A stretch of DNA of 64,000 bases from VBDM01 sp035702665 (GTDB taxonomy: Bacteria > Pseudomonadota > Gammaproteobacteria > Burkholderiales > SG8-39): assembly GCA_035702665.1 (NCBI GenBank), contig DASSQD010000047.1:1-64000 (forward strand), read 5' to 3'. Under the pieces are notes generated by a model, which saw nothing but the letters and a program-made list of their open reading frames with translations, had not been told where the DNA came from and did not search any database. Every line of letters begins with the position of its first letter. The first letter of the stretch is position 1. Below, piece by piece: positions 17,487 to 25,281 of the stretch. The position numbers and the translations under genes were made by a program.

Positions 17487-18284
17487 CTAGCTCGGATCGT
17501 CCGGACCTGCGACCGCGGCGCCTTCCACCCTGTGCCCGGCGAGGGACCGGGCGACGAACCCGGTGGCCTTCATCTCCTCGATGAAATCACGCACGTACAC
17601 GGCTCCGGCGTCCCGGCCTCTGGGCACGGCCATCGCCTGCTTGATCACCATGAAGCGCCCGGGCAGCATGCGCACGCCGGCGACGCGCGTCGCGTCGGCC
17701 TCGAGCTGCTGCCTGACGCCCGCCGCGACCTCGAGGTTCTCCCTGATCATCATGCTCACCACCTCGGGCGATGTCGGCGCGCGCACCAGCATCGCGCGCT
17801 TGATCTCACGGGTGAGGAAGAGGTCGTAGGCGCTGCCCTTGCCGACCGCAATCCTGATTCCCTCGCGATCGACCTCTGCGTTGCTGCGTATGCCCGATTC
17901 GGCGGGCACGAGGTACGAGCCCTCGATGACGACGTAGGGCGGCGACTGGATCATATCCCTCGCGCGCTGCGGATCGATCGCCACGTACGCTACGTCCCAG
18001 GCTCCGGTCTTCACGGCTTCGACGACCCGGCCCGCTGCGGCGTACGGGACGATCTCCAGCGGAACGCCCAGGCGCCTGGCGAGCTCGCGGGACAGATCGA
18101 CCGAGACGCCGCGCGCCTCCCCGGTCGCCGGATCCTTCGAGGCGAGGACCGGGTTGCCGAAGTTGATCGCGGCGCGCAGCTTGCCCGTCGGCGCGAGCTC
18201 CGCCACCGTCGCGGGCGACGGCTTCGGCGGCTCCGACGAGCACGCGGCGAGCGCCGCGGCAAGAAGGATCGCGATTCGCCGCAC
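17487..18284 (-). CDS. Lipoprotein solute-binding protein (SBP family 3)
   Basis: 265-aa periplasmic binding protein of the amino-acid ABC type. A GTG start (18284) leads into MRRIAILLAAALAACSS with a lipobox (LAAC), so it is membrane-anchored. Family 3 features: GKLRAAINFGNPVLA, GVSVDLSRELARRLGVPLEIV, GAWDVAYVAIDPQRA. No permease or ATPase genes are adjacent, so it may be a sensor or use a remote transporter. It follows the DUF1080 gene by 4 bp and is probably cotranscribed with it. Confidence 0.82.
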   Translation of the reverse strand: MRRIAILLAAALAACSSEPPKPSPATVAELAPTGKLRAAINFGNPVLASKDPATGEARGVSVDLSRELARRLGVPLEIVPYAAAGRVVEAVKTGAWDVAYVAIDPQRARDMIQSPPYVVIEGSYLVPAESGIRSNAEVDREGIRIAVGKGSAYDLFLTREIKRAMLVRAPTSPEVVSMMIRENLEVAAGVRQQLEADATRVAGVRMLPGRFMVIKQAMAVPRGRDAGAVYVRDFIEEMKATGFVARSLAGHRVEGAAVAGPDDPS

Positions 18285-18288
18285 GGGC

Positions 18289-18876
18289 CTACAACGGCTT
18301 GATCTCGACTTTGCGGAACTTCACCACGCCCGCGCCGTACTGCAGCGCAATCGGGCCGCTCGCATGCTTGCTGTCGTCGACCTCGGCGGTCTTCACGCCG
18401 TTCAGCACGATGGTGAGCCGCGGCCCCTTGGCGGTGATCTCGTACGTGTTCCACTTGCCGCCCGCCTTGAGCACGGTCGAGGCCTTCGCGACGTACACGA
18501 TCGCGCCGGTGCCGTAGCTCGGATCCGGCCGCTTGTCGAAGATGTTGACCTCGTAAGCGTTCTTGGCGTTCACCGTTCCGCGGTCGCCGCAGCGTAGGAA
18601 AACGCCGCTGTTGGCGTCGTCGTCGACCCAGAATTCCGCGCGAACCTGGAAATCGGTGTAGGCGTTCTTGGACACGAGGTAACCCTGGCGCTTGGCGCCG
18701 CTGTCGGCCATGACTGTTCCGTCGGCGACCCTCCAATTGGCGTTGCCGATCGCGTTCCAGTTGTCGAGATTGGAGCCGTCGAAGAGCACGACCCATCCCG
18801 AGCCGGAAGACATCGACGAGCAGGCGCCCAGCGCGACCGCGAGCAGCCCGATGGCGAGCAAGGACAGGCGTTTCAT
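18289..18876 (-). CDS. DUF1080 (3-keto-disaccharide hydrolase-like) lipoprotein
   Basis: 195 aa. The start at 18876 is fixed by a GGAGGAGG site on the minus strand. The lipoprotein signal MKRLSLLAIGLLAVALGACSS is followed by a concanavalin-like DUF1080 fold: WVVLFDGSNLDNW, WRVADGTVMADSG, FQVRAEFWVDDDANSGVFLRC, GKWNTYEITAKGPRLTIVLNG. Relatives are glycoside-active or carbohydrate-binding proteins of the cell surface. Substrate not known. It is linked to the downstream SBP gene by a 4-bp gap. Confidence 0.85.
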   Translation of the reverse strand: MKRLSLLAIGLLAVALGACSSMSSGSGWVVLFDGSNLDNWNAIGNANWRVADGTVMADSGAKRQGYLVSKNAYTDFQVRAEFWVDDDANSGVFLRCGDRGTVNAKNAYEVNIFDKRPDPSYGTGAIVYVAKASTVLKAGGKWNTYEITAKGPRLTIVLNGVKTAEVDDSKHASGPIALQYGAGVVKFRKVEIKPL

Positions 18877-18955
18877 TGCGACCTCCTCCAAGAGGTGACG
18901 GCGAATACGGCGGGTTCGCGCATTCTGCACCGCTGCGCGGCGCTGTCAATCCCGC

Positions 18956-19909
18956 TCATTCCACGCGGATGTGCCGCTCCTTGATGACCTTGCCCCATTT
19001 CTCCGACTCTCGCCTGAGATGGGCGGCAAATTCCTCGGGAGAGCTGGCGACGATTTCGAAGCCCATCTGCTCGAAGAAGCGCGCCTGCTCCGGGGCGGTC
19101 AGCGTCTCCTTGATCCTCGCGTTGAGCAGCGACACGGTCGCCCCCGGCGTTCCCTTGGGCGCGAGAACGCCGTGCCAGGTCAGGAACTCGTATCCGGGCA
19201 ACCCCGCCTCGGCGATGGTCGGCACGTCGGGGAGCGCGGGGGAGCGCTTGGCGCCCGTCACCCCGAGGACGACGAGCTTGCCGGTCTTCACGTGGGGGAT
19301 CGCCTCGGAGATGTTCGGATACGTTATCCCGACCTCGCCGCCCAGGGCCGCGAGCAGCGAGGGGCCGCCTCCCTTGTACTGGACCGCGACGATGTCGACC
19401 TGTCCCAGGTAATTGAACAGCTCGCCTGCGAAATGGGGATTGGTGCCCGCGCCGGCGGCGGAGTAGTTGAGCGCGCCGGGCTTGGACTTGGCCAGCGCGA
19501 GCAGCTCGCGCACGGAGCGTGCCGGCAACGACGGGTTCACCACGAGCGTCGCCGGCGACGAGCACAGCCACGCCACGGGCAGGAAATCGGCGAAGGGATC
19601 GTACGGTACCTTGCTGTAGAGGTAGGTATTCGTGACGAAGGGAATGGTGTTGATCAGCAGCGTGTAGCCGTCCGGCCTGGCGTGCGCCACGACCTCCGTC
19701 CCGATGATGCCCGAAGCGCCGCTGCGGTTCTCGATCACCACCTGCTGCCCCAGGCGCTCGGAGAGCCTTGGCGTCAGCGCGCGCGCCACGACGTCGACAC
19801 TGCCGCCCGGCGGAAACGGTACGACGAGTCGCACCGGCCTTTCCGGATAGCTCTGCGCCTGGACGAACAGCGGAAGCGCGAAAACGAGAACCGACAAGAC
19901 TGTCCGCAT
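18956..19909 (-). CDS. Bug/TctC-family periplasmic receptor 2
   Basis: 317-aa solitary receptor. A signal peptide ending FVQAQ precedes SYPERPVRLVVPFPPGG, VVIENR, the DGYTLL motif, and a C-terminal EKWGKVIKE. An AGGGAGAAGAA ribosome site precedes the ATG. It lies 9 bp behind a small lipoprotein gene and upstream of the DUF1080 and SBP genes on the same strand. The ligand is unknown; family ligands are carboxylates, amides and aromatic acids. Confidence 0.92.
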   Translation of the reverse strand: MRTVLSVLVFALPLFVQAQSYPERPVRLVVPFPPGGSVDVVARALTPRLSERLGQQVVIENRSGASGIIGTEVVAHARPDGYTLLINTIPFVTNTYLYSKVPYDPFADFLPVAWLCSSPATLVVNPSLPARSVRELLALAKSKPGALNYSAAGAGTNPHFAGELFNYLGQVDIVAVQYKGGGPSLLAALGGEVGITYPNISEAIPHVKTGKLVVLGVTGAKRSPALPDVPTIAEAGLPGYEFLTWHGVLAPKGTPGATVSLLNARIKETLTAPEQARFFEQMGFEIVASSPEEFAAHLRRESEKWGKVIKERHIRVE

Positions 19910-19918
19910 TTCTTCTCC

Positions 19919-20305
19919 CTAGCGACGGAAAGTGTCGCAGTAGTCGGGCGGCCCCTGCCATTTCTGCTCCACGACCCGACCTTCGCGGAAGATCAGCGTG
20001 CGCTCGCAGCGCACCGGTTCGCCGCCGCCCGCCCCGAACGTCACGCCCGTGCCGATGCCCACGCCGCCGCCGCTGCTCATGCCGATGCCGATCGAGGGCG
20101 AAACCCTGCCGCGCGTGCCCACGCCCTCGGACACCCAGGTATAGACGTCGGCTCCGTCGGTGAGCTTGGTGCTGCGCGCGGGCGTGCCCCAGGCGCGGAC
20201 GACGTCGTCGTAGCTCGCGCCGTTCCAGCCGCTCTCCGGCGCGCCGGCCGGGCCGGACGCCGCGCAGCCGGCGAGCAGCAGAACGACAAGCGGAGCGAGC
20301 CTCAT
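19919..20305 (-). CDS. Small hypothetical lipoprotein
   Basis: 128 aa. The start MRLAPLVVLLLAGCAASG (20305) with a lipobox is preferred to an ATG 39 bp upstream, since the extension would spoil the signal. The mature part has GASYDDVVRAWGTPARSTKLTDG, reminiscent of SmpA/OmlA-like lipoproteins, then a Gly-rich stretch and two cysteines (RCERTLIF, YCDTF). Function not recognised. First gene of a minus-strand run with Bug receptor 2. Confidence 0.75.
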   Translation of the reverse strand: MRLAPLVVLLLAGCAASGPAGAPESGWNGASYDDVVRAWGTPARSTKLTDGADVYTWVSEGVGTRGRVSPSIGIGMSSGGGVGIGTGVTFGAGGGEPVRCERTLIFREGRVVEQKWQGPPDYCDTFRR

Positions 20306-20328
20306 CGCCGGATGATACCCCCGGCGCG

Positions 20329-20356
20329 CTGACCGGGCACCCACGCTCTGTATACT
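20329..20356 (+). promoter_or_regulatory. Candidate sigma70 promoter of the hydrolase/Bug operon
   Basis: CTGACC (20329-20334), a 16-bp spacer and TATACT (20351-20356), about 35 bp upstream of the chosen start at 20391. It lies in the divergent gap with the small lipoprotein gene. Confidence 0.45.
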
Positions 20357-20379
20357 TGCTTCGGACTACTACAGAAACC

Positions 20380-20384
20380 GGAGG
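20380..20384 (+). promoter_or_regulatory. Ribosome binding site that decides the hydrolase start
   Basis: GGAGG abuts a first ATG at 20385 but is 6 nt from a second in-frame ATG at 20391, so the second ATG is the likelier start. Confidence 0.6.
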
Positions 20385-20390
20385 ATGGAG

Positions 20391-21461
20391 ATGAGGCGAA
20401 GCATTGGCGTTTTCGCGGCGGGCGCTCTTACCCTGTGGCTGAGTCTCTCGGCCGTGGCCGCAGACTACCCTGCGAAGGAAGGCGATTGGGTCGCGAAGGA
20501 CTTCCGCTTTCACACCGGCGAGGTCCTTCCGGAAGTGCGGCTCCACTACGCAACGGTCGGCGCGCCGGCCGGAGAGCCGGTGCTGATCCTACACGGTACG
20601 GGCGGCTCCTCGGCGAACATGCTCACCCGGGAGTTCGCGGGAGAGCTGTACGGCCCCGGGCAGCCGCTCGACGCGGCGCGCTATTTCATCGTCATCCCGG
20701 ACGCGCTCGGCACCGGAAAGTCGACGCGGCCTTCCGACGGCTTGCGCGCGCGCTTCCCGAAGTACAACTACGACGACATGGTGCTCGCACAGCATCGCCT
20801 CGTCACCGAGGGGCTGGGGATCAGGCATCTGCGGCTGGTGCTCGGCAACTCGATGGGCGGCATGCAGACTTGGATCTGGGGCGAAACGTATCCCGATTTC
20901 ATGGACGCGCTCGTGCCGATGGCTTCGCAGCCGGTGCAGATGCTCGGCCGCAACTGGATGATGCGGCGACTGCTCACGCAGTCCATCCGCCGCGACCCGG
21001 ACTGGAACGGCGGCAACTACACCGCGCAGCCGCGCGGCATCCAGCTCGCCCTCGTCGAGTTCGGCATCGCCACCTCGGGCGGAACGCGGGCCTACTACCG
21101 GGACGCGCCGACGCGCGAGAAGGCCGACGAGATCGTGATGCGGCGCCTCGCCCAGCCTTTCCGCGGCGACGCCAACGATCTCCTGTACCAGTGGGAGTCC
21201 TCCGAGGATTACAACCCCGCGCCGGGCCTCGAGCGCATCCGGGCGAGGCTCGTCGCGATCAACTCCGCCGACGACGAGCGCAATCCGCCCGAGCTCGGCA
21301 TCATGGAGCGCGAGATCAAGCGCGTGAAGGGCGGCCGCTACGTGGAGATACCAGCGGGCGAGCACACGCGCGGCCACGCCACGACGGGGAACGCGGCGCT
21401 GTGGAAGCAGCATATCGCCGAGTTGCTCAAGGACACGCCGCAAACCGGAGGACAACGATGA
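20391..21461 (+). CDS. Secreted alpha/beta hydrolase, MetX (homoserine acetyltransferase)-like
   Basis: 356 aa. The signal peptide ends SAVAADY, so this relative of homoserine O-acetyltransferase is exported, unlike biosynthetic MetX. LHGTGGSS forms the oxyanion region. The nucleophile Ser154 is in GNSMGGMQ, the acid is probably Asp in NSADDERNPPE, and His is in HTRGHATTG. A hydrolytic rather than acetyl-transfer role is likely in the periplasm (inference). The stop overlaps the next gene, a Bug receptor, by ATGA, so enzyme and receptor are made together. Confidence 0.85.
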   Translation: MRRSIGVFAAGALTLWLSLSAVAADYPAKEGDWVAKDFRFHTGEVLPEVRLHYATVGAPAGEPVLILHGTGGSSANMLTREFAGELYGPGQPLDAARYFIVIPDALGTGKSTRPSDGLRARFPKYNYDDMVLAQHRLVTEGLGIRHLRLVLGNSMGGMQTWIWGETYPDFMDALVPMASQPVQMLGRNWMMRRLLTQSIRRDPDWNGGNYTAQPRGIQLALVEFGIATSGGTRAYYRDAPTREKADEIVMRRLAQPFRGDANDLLYQWESSEDYNPAPGLERIRARLVAINSADDERNPPELGIMEREIKRVKGGRYVEIPAGEHTRGHATTGNAALWKQHIAELLKDTPQTGGQR

Positions 21462-22414
21462 GACGCCTGGTCGCAGCACTGAGCGCAGCTTTCGCAGTGA
21501 GCTTGCCCGCGCACGGGCAGTACCCCGGCAAGCCGATCCGCTTCATCGTGCCTTTCGCCGCGGGCGGCACGTCCGACATCCTCGCGCGCGCCATCGCCCC
21601 GAGGCTCATCGAGGCGTGGGGACAGCCCGTGGTCGTGGAGAACCGCACCGGCGCCAACGGCAACGTCGGGGCGGACTACGTCGCCAAGTCGGCGCCCGAC
21701 GGCTACACGCTGCTGCTTTCGGACGTCGGCGCGCTCGCGATCAATCCGAGCGTGTACGAGAACATGACCTTCGACCCGGCCCGCGATTTCTCTCCCGTCG
21801 TGATGGTGTCGTACTCGCCGCACGTGCTGGCGGTGCATCCCTCGCTGCCGGTGAAGGACGTGAGGGAACTGATCGCCTACGCCAAGGCCAACCCGGGCAA
21901 ACTGAATTTCGCCAACTCCGGCACCGGCGGCGCGCCGCATCTGGCAGGGGTCGAGTTCGCGGCGCGCACCGGCGTGCAGTGGACCTACATTCCCTACAAG
22001 GGCGGTTCGGCCGCGGTGACCGACGTGATCGCGGGCAACGCCAACGTGCTGTTCAACGGCATGCTCGCCACCTATCCGTCGGTGAAGGCCGGACGCCTGC
22101 GCGGCCTCGCCGTGTCGAGCGCGCGGCGCGTTGCCTCCGCGCCCGAGCTCCCGACCGTGGCCGAGACGCTTCCGGGCTTCGAGACCGGCTCGTATCAGGG
22201 CGTGCTCGCGGCGGCCGGGACTCCCCGCGAGATCGTCGCCAAGCTCAACGCAGAGCTCGCGCGGATCCTGAACACGAGCGAGATGAAGGCGTTCCTCGCG
22301 CAGCAAGGCACCGAGGTGCGCACCGGCCCGCCGGAGACGCTCGGCGCGTTCATCGCGAGCGAGAAGGCGCGCTGGGCCAAGGTCGTAAAGGACAACGGCA
22401 TCAAGGCCGATTGA
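21458..22414 (+). CDS. Bug/TctC-family periplasmic receptor 3
   Basis: 318 aa. A signal peptide ending LPAHGQ is followed by YPGKPIRFIVPFAAGGTSD, VVVENRTGANGNVG, the DGYTLLL motif and a C-terminal RWAKVVKDNGIK. It is translationally coupled to the secreted MetX-like hydrolase (ATGA at 21458-21461) and followed by a terminator. The pairing suggests the receptor binds the hydrolase's substrate or product. Confidence 0.93.
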   Translation: MRRLVAALSAAFAVSLPAHGQYPGKPIRFIVPFAAGGTSDILARAIAPRLIEAWGQPVVVENRTGANGNVGADYVAKSAPDGYTLLLSDVGALAINPSVYENMTFDPARDFSPVVMVSYSPHVLAVHPSLPVKDVRELIAYAKANPGKLNFANSGTGGAPHLAGVEFAARTGVQWTYIPYKGGSAAVTDVIAGNANVLFNGMLATYPSVKAGRLRGLAVSSARRVASAPELPTVAETLPGFETGSYQGVLAAAGTPREIVAKLNAELARILNTSEMKAFLAQQGTEVRTGPPETLGAFIASEKARWAKVVKDNGIKAD

Positions 22415-22423
22415 CACAAAACA

Positions 22424-22450
22424 AAACGCCCCGGGGTCTCCGGGGCGTTT
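22424..22450. terminator. Bidirectional Rho-independent terminator
   Basis: Perfect 11-bp stem, 22424-22434 with 22440-22450, GGTCT loop, and A-run/T-run on the two sides. It ends the hydrolase/Bug operon on plus and the pspC/small-ORF unit on minus. Confidence 0.88.
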
Positions 22451-22468
22451 CGCGTAAGGCACGCCGGC

Positions 22469-22552
22469 CTAGCGGCGATCGGTCATCCCTGTGATGCGGA
22501 ATGATCCGCTGTTCGAGGCCTTTAAGCCGGTCCTGCCTGGATGGTCTCTCAC
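22469..22552 (-). CDS. Candidate 27-aa small protein with perfect Shine-Dalgarno
   Basis: GTG start at 22552, TAG at 22469-22471; the product starts VRDHPGRTGLK and ends GMTDRR. The GTG is preceded by AAAGGAGGTGATCCC (22553-22567), complementary over 13 nt or more to the 3' end of 16S rRNA, at ideal spacing. It lies between the pspC stop (22598) and the terminator at 22424-22450 on the same strand. The peptide is basic (seven Arg/Lys of 27) with no transmembrane segment or recognised domain. It may be real, or the site may act as an RNA element. I know no homologue. Confidence 0.45.
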   Translation of the reverse strand: MRDHPGRTGLKASNSGSFRITGMTDRR

Positions 22553-22567
22553 GGGATCACCTCCTTT
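22553..22567 (-). promoter_or_regulatory. Unusually perfect ribosome binding site
   Basis: AAAGGAGGTGATCCC on the minus strand. The plus strand reads GGATCACCTCCTTT, the exact 16S rRNA 3'-terminal sequence, but without any further 16S similarity around it. Confidence 0.6.
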
Positions 22568-22597
22568 CGAAGTTGGGAGCCGTTACTCTAGCACGCG

Positions 22598-22993
22598 CTA
22601 GGCGCCCGGCGCGGGCGCGCGCGGAAGGAAGATCCATAGAACGATGTAGACGGCGATGCCGAGCCCGGCGAGGAGCGCAAGAAGGACGAACGCGACGCGC
22701 AGGAAGACCGGGTCGACGTCGAGCCACTCCCCCAGGCCGCCGCATACCCCCGCGATCTTGCGGTCGGCCCTCGAGAGGCGAAGCCCGGCCGCGGATCCGT
22801 GCTGCCCTTCGCCGGCCTTCTCCGGAGCCATGATCCACAGCAGCACGTAGATCAACGCGCCGAGACCGCCGAAGAACAGCGACAGGAGGAAGAACAGCCG
22901 GAAGAATACCGGGTCGATCTCGAAGTACTCGCCGAGGCCGGCGCACACGCCGGCGATCTTCTTCTGTCCGGTCAGCCGGTGGAAAGCTCGCAT
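22598..22993 (-). CDS. Tandem PspC-domain membrane protein
   Basis: 131 aa made of two PspC (phage-shock C) domains: RLTGQKKIAGVCAGLGEYF with its hydrophobic helix (about residues 5-60), and DRKIAGVCGGLGEWLDVDP with a second helix (about 75-125). PspC domains act as membrane-stress sensors that bind PspA or regulators, but no pspA/B/F genes are present. ATG at 22993, 8 bp after the diguanylate cyclase stop on the same strand, so cotranscription is likely. Confidence 0.88.
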   Translation of the reverse strand: MRAFHRLTGQKKIAGVCAGLGEYFEIDPVFFRLFFLLSLFFGGLGALIYVLLWIMAPEKAGEGQHGSAAGLRLSRADRKIAGVCGGLGEWLDVDPVFLRVAFVLLALLAGLGIAVYIVLWIFLPRAPAPGA

Positions 22994-23001
22994 CTTCTCG
23001 C

Positions 23002-24096
23002 CTAGGCCCGCTTCGCGGGCGCTTCGGCCGAGACGCCGCGCTCGGTGCGGTTGCGGCCGGCCCTCTTTGCGGCGTAGAGCGCGCGGTCGGCGCGGGCGAT
23101 CCAGTCCACGTGGTCCGCGTCGTGAACCTCGAACTGCGCGACACCGAGGCTCGCGGTGGCGCGCACCCCCGTGTCGGGATGGAGAATGGCCGATTCGATG
23201 CGTGCGCGGATCCGCTCGGCGAGCAGCGTTGCTCCGTGGATGTCGGTTCCGGGAAGCACGACGCCGAATTCCTCCCCGCCATAGCGCCCGGGCACGTCGT
23301 GGAGGCGCAGCGCGCCACGCAGGATCCGCGCGATCGAGCGGATGACTGCGTCGCCCACGGGGTGGCCGTGGCGGTCGTTGATCACCTTGAAATGGTCGAT
23401 GTCGATCATCACGACCGACGAGGGGTGGCCGATGCGGCGGCAGCGCTGGAACTCGGCGGCGACGACGGCTTCCCAGTTCGTGCGGTTGAGAAGGCCGGAG
23501 AGCCCGTCCATGCTCGAGAGCGCGGCGAGCGTCTGGTTCTGCCCCCGCACCCTGCGTGCAAGGCGGTAGGTCGTGAGGCCGATCGCGAGCGGATAGAAGA
23601 CGAGCAGCGGCAGGGTGGCGATCCGTTCCATGAGCGTCGACTGCAGGTGCGGCGCGAAGCCCGGCGCCAGCGCGACGAGCGCCGCCGCCGCCGCCTGGAC
23701 CGCGAGGCAGCGCGCTAGGAAGCGCAGCCCGCCGACGCTGACCTTGTCCATCACCATCATCGAGAAGATCACGGCGGAGGGCGCGGCGCTGAAGCCGATC
23801 GCCGCGATCCACGCGCCGCCGCTCGCCGAGTCGAGCATCAGGTTGCGCCGCTCGGCGCGATAGGGATCGGCGCTGCGGCGGGCGATCCAGTACGCGAGAT
23901 GCGGCCAGGCGAGCGCATTCAGTGCCAGAGTCGCCCAGACGAGCGGGTGCGCGTCCTGCTCCCACAGCGCGCCGCCGACGCACACCGCGCCGAGCAAGAC
24001 GCCGAGCGGACGCACGCGGTACATGCGCTGCGCGAAGCGCAGCCCGTCCTCAGGCGTGCGTCCGGAAAATCCGCTTTGACCGGGGGTCGGATTCAT
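23002..24096 (-). CDS. MASE2-GGDEF diguanylate cyclase (DgcC/AdrA-like)
   Basis: Makes cyclic di-GMP at the inner membrane; about 364 aa. The N-terminal MASE2 membrane sensor (about residues 20-190) opens with RMYRVRPLGVLLGAVCVGGALWEQ. The GGDEF domain (about 200-355) has an active GGEEF site. An RxxD (RLHD) lies five residues before it, the inhibitory I-site, so product feedback is expected. Start MNPTPGQSG (24096) is chosen; an upstream in-frame ATG at 24216 would add 40 residues without family sequence. The gene is followed closely by pspC. Confidence 0.9.
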   Translation of the reverse strand: MNPTPGQSGFSGRTPEDGLRFAQRMYRVRPLGVLLGAVCVGGALWEQDAHPLVWATLALNALAWPHLAYWIARRSADPYRAERRNLMLDSASGGAWIAAIGFSAAPSAVIFSMMVMDKVSVGGLRFLARCLAVQAAAAALVALAPGFAPHLQSTLMERIATLPLLVFYPLAIGLTTYRLARRVRGQNQTLAALSSMDGLSGLLNRTNWEAVVAAEFQRCRRIGHPSSVVMIDIDHFKVINDRHGHPVGDAVIRSIARILRGALRLHDVPGRYGGEEFGVVLPGTDIHGATLLAERIRARIESAILHPDTGVRATASLGVAQFEVHDADHVDWIARADRALYAAKRAGRNRTERGVSAEAPAKRA

Positions 24097-24248
24097 CCGC
24101 GGCGACTCGTTCCTGGGCGAGACTGTACGCCCGCCGCCGTGCGTCGACAATAAAGCACCCGGGCCGCCCTTGCCCGCGGGCCGGGACTGTCGGATGAGTG
24201 GAAAGGCAGCAACCACGGCGCGTCGATCGTGAAGGTGGAGCCGCTCGA

Positions 24249-25181
24249 CTAGGTCCCCGCCCGCTCCTCGATTTCATAGCCGGCCGCGATCCAGGCGTCC
24301 AGCCCGCCGTGCAGCGGGCGCACCTTGGTGTAGCCCAGGCCGATCAGCTTCTTTGCGACCTGTGCCGCCGAGGCTTCGTTGGGGCAGGTGCAGTAGAAGA
24401 CGACCTCGCGGTCCGCGGGCAGCTCCTCGAGGCGCTGCTCCACGTCATCGAGCGTCATCGTCAGCGCGCCGGGAATGAAGCGCCGGTCGAGTTCGCGTGA
24501 GCTTTGCGAGCGCACGTCCACTACCACCGGGCGCTTGCCCTGCTCTATCAGCGCGCGCAGTTCCTCGACGCCGATCCGCGCGATACGCAGCATCTTGTAG
24601 AAGCGCCGCCGCTCCCACCACTTGGCCGCGACGTACGCGGCGAGAAGGGCACCGATCGCCTCGATCGCCAGGGTCCCGAGGCCTTCGAGGCGCAGCATGA
24701 GGTCGTTGATCCCGGAGTGGAGCAGCATCCCCGCGGCGATCGCCGAGCCTGCCCAGATCGCTACGCCAAGCCCGTTCAGGAGGAGGAACGACGGCCAGCC
24801 GAGCCGCATCGCGCCCGCGAGCGGCGGCGCGATGGTCGAGAGGCCCGGGATGAACTTGGACAGCACCAGCGTCAGCCCGCCCCAGCGCTCGAAGCGGACT
24901 TCGGTCTGGCGCACGCAGGAATCGGGGGAGAGCGACATGCGGCACAGCAGCGCCATCACGCGCCGCCCGTAGCGCCTGCCCGCGAGATACCAGACGAGGT
25001 CGCCGATCATGCAGGCGAGGAAAGCGGCGCCGAAGATCGCCCACGCCGAAAGCTCCCCCTGCACCGCCAGCGCGCCGGCGACGATCAGCGTCGGTATCGC
25101 GGGAATCGGCAGCCCGACCTGCTCCAGCAGCACGTTCGCGAAGATCAGCGCGAGACCGTATTGCGTGATCAAGTGGGTCAT
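24249..25181 (-). CDS. DedA-family membrane protein fused to a rhodanese domain
   Basis: 310 aa. Residues 1-200 are a DedA/SNARE-associated membrane protein (EQVGLPIPAIPTLIVAGAL, GDLVWYLAGRRYGRR, SKFIPGLSTIAPPLAG), a family linked to lipid flipping and membrane potential. Residues 205-305 are a cytoplasmic rhodanese with the persulfide Cys in FYCTCPNEASAA and ending GGLDAWIAAGYEI. The fusion is in one uninterrupted frame. ATG at 25181, with an AAGG site 7 nt before it. Confidence 0.9.
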   Translation of the reverse strand: MTHLITQYGLALIFANVLLEQVGLPIPAIPTLIVAGALAVQGELSAWAIFGAAFLACMIGDLVWYLAGRRYGRRVMALLCRMSLSPDSCVRQTEVRFERWGGLTLVLSKFIPGLSTIAPPLAGAMRLGWPSFLLLNGLGVAIWAGSAIAAGMLLHSGINDLMLRLEGLGTLAIEAIGALLAAYVAAKWWERRRFYKMLRIARIGVEELRALIEQGKRPVVVDVRSQSSRELDRRFIPGALTMTLDDVEQRLEELPADREVVFYCTCPNEASAAQVAKKLIGLGYTKVRPLHGGLDAWIAAGYEIEERAGT

Positions 25182-25202
25182 ATCAGGACCTTGCCGGAAA
25201 GC

Positions 25203-25226
25203 AAAACGCCCCGGGGGTCTCCCGGG
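25203..25226 (-). terminator. Candidate terminator after the VOC gene
   Basis: CCCGGG inverted arms (25210-25215 and 25221-25226) followed on the minus strand by GCGTTTT. It resembles the terminator at 22424-22450. Confidence 0.4.
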
Positions 25227-25281
25227 TTATCCGAGCAGCTCTTGCCGTGTTCTCGGCCGTGGCCGCGTGCGGCGCCCTCGC

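Noticed and set aside
22554..22568. Plus-strand match to the 3' end of 16S rRNA
   Set aside because: Only about 15 bases match and nothing upstream resembles 16S, so it is not an rRNA remnant. On the minus strand it is explained as a perfect ribosome binding site.
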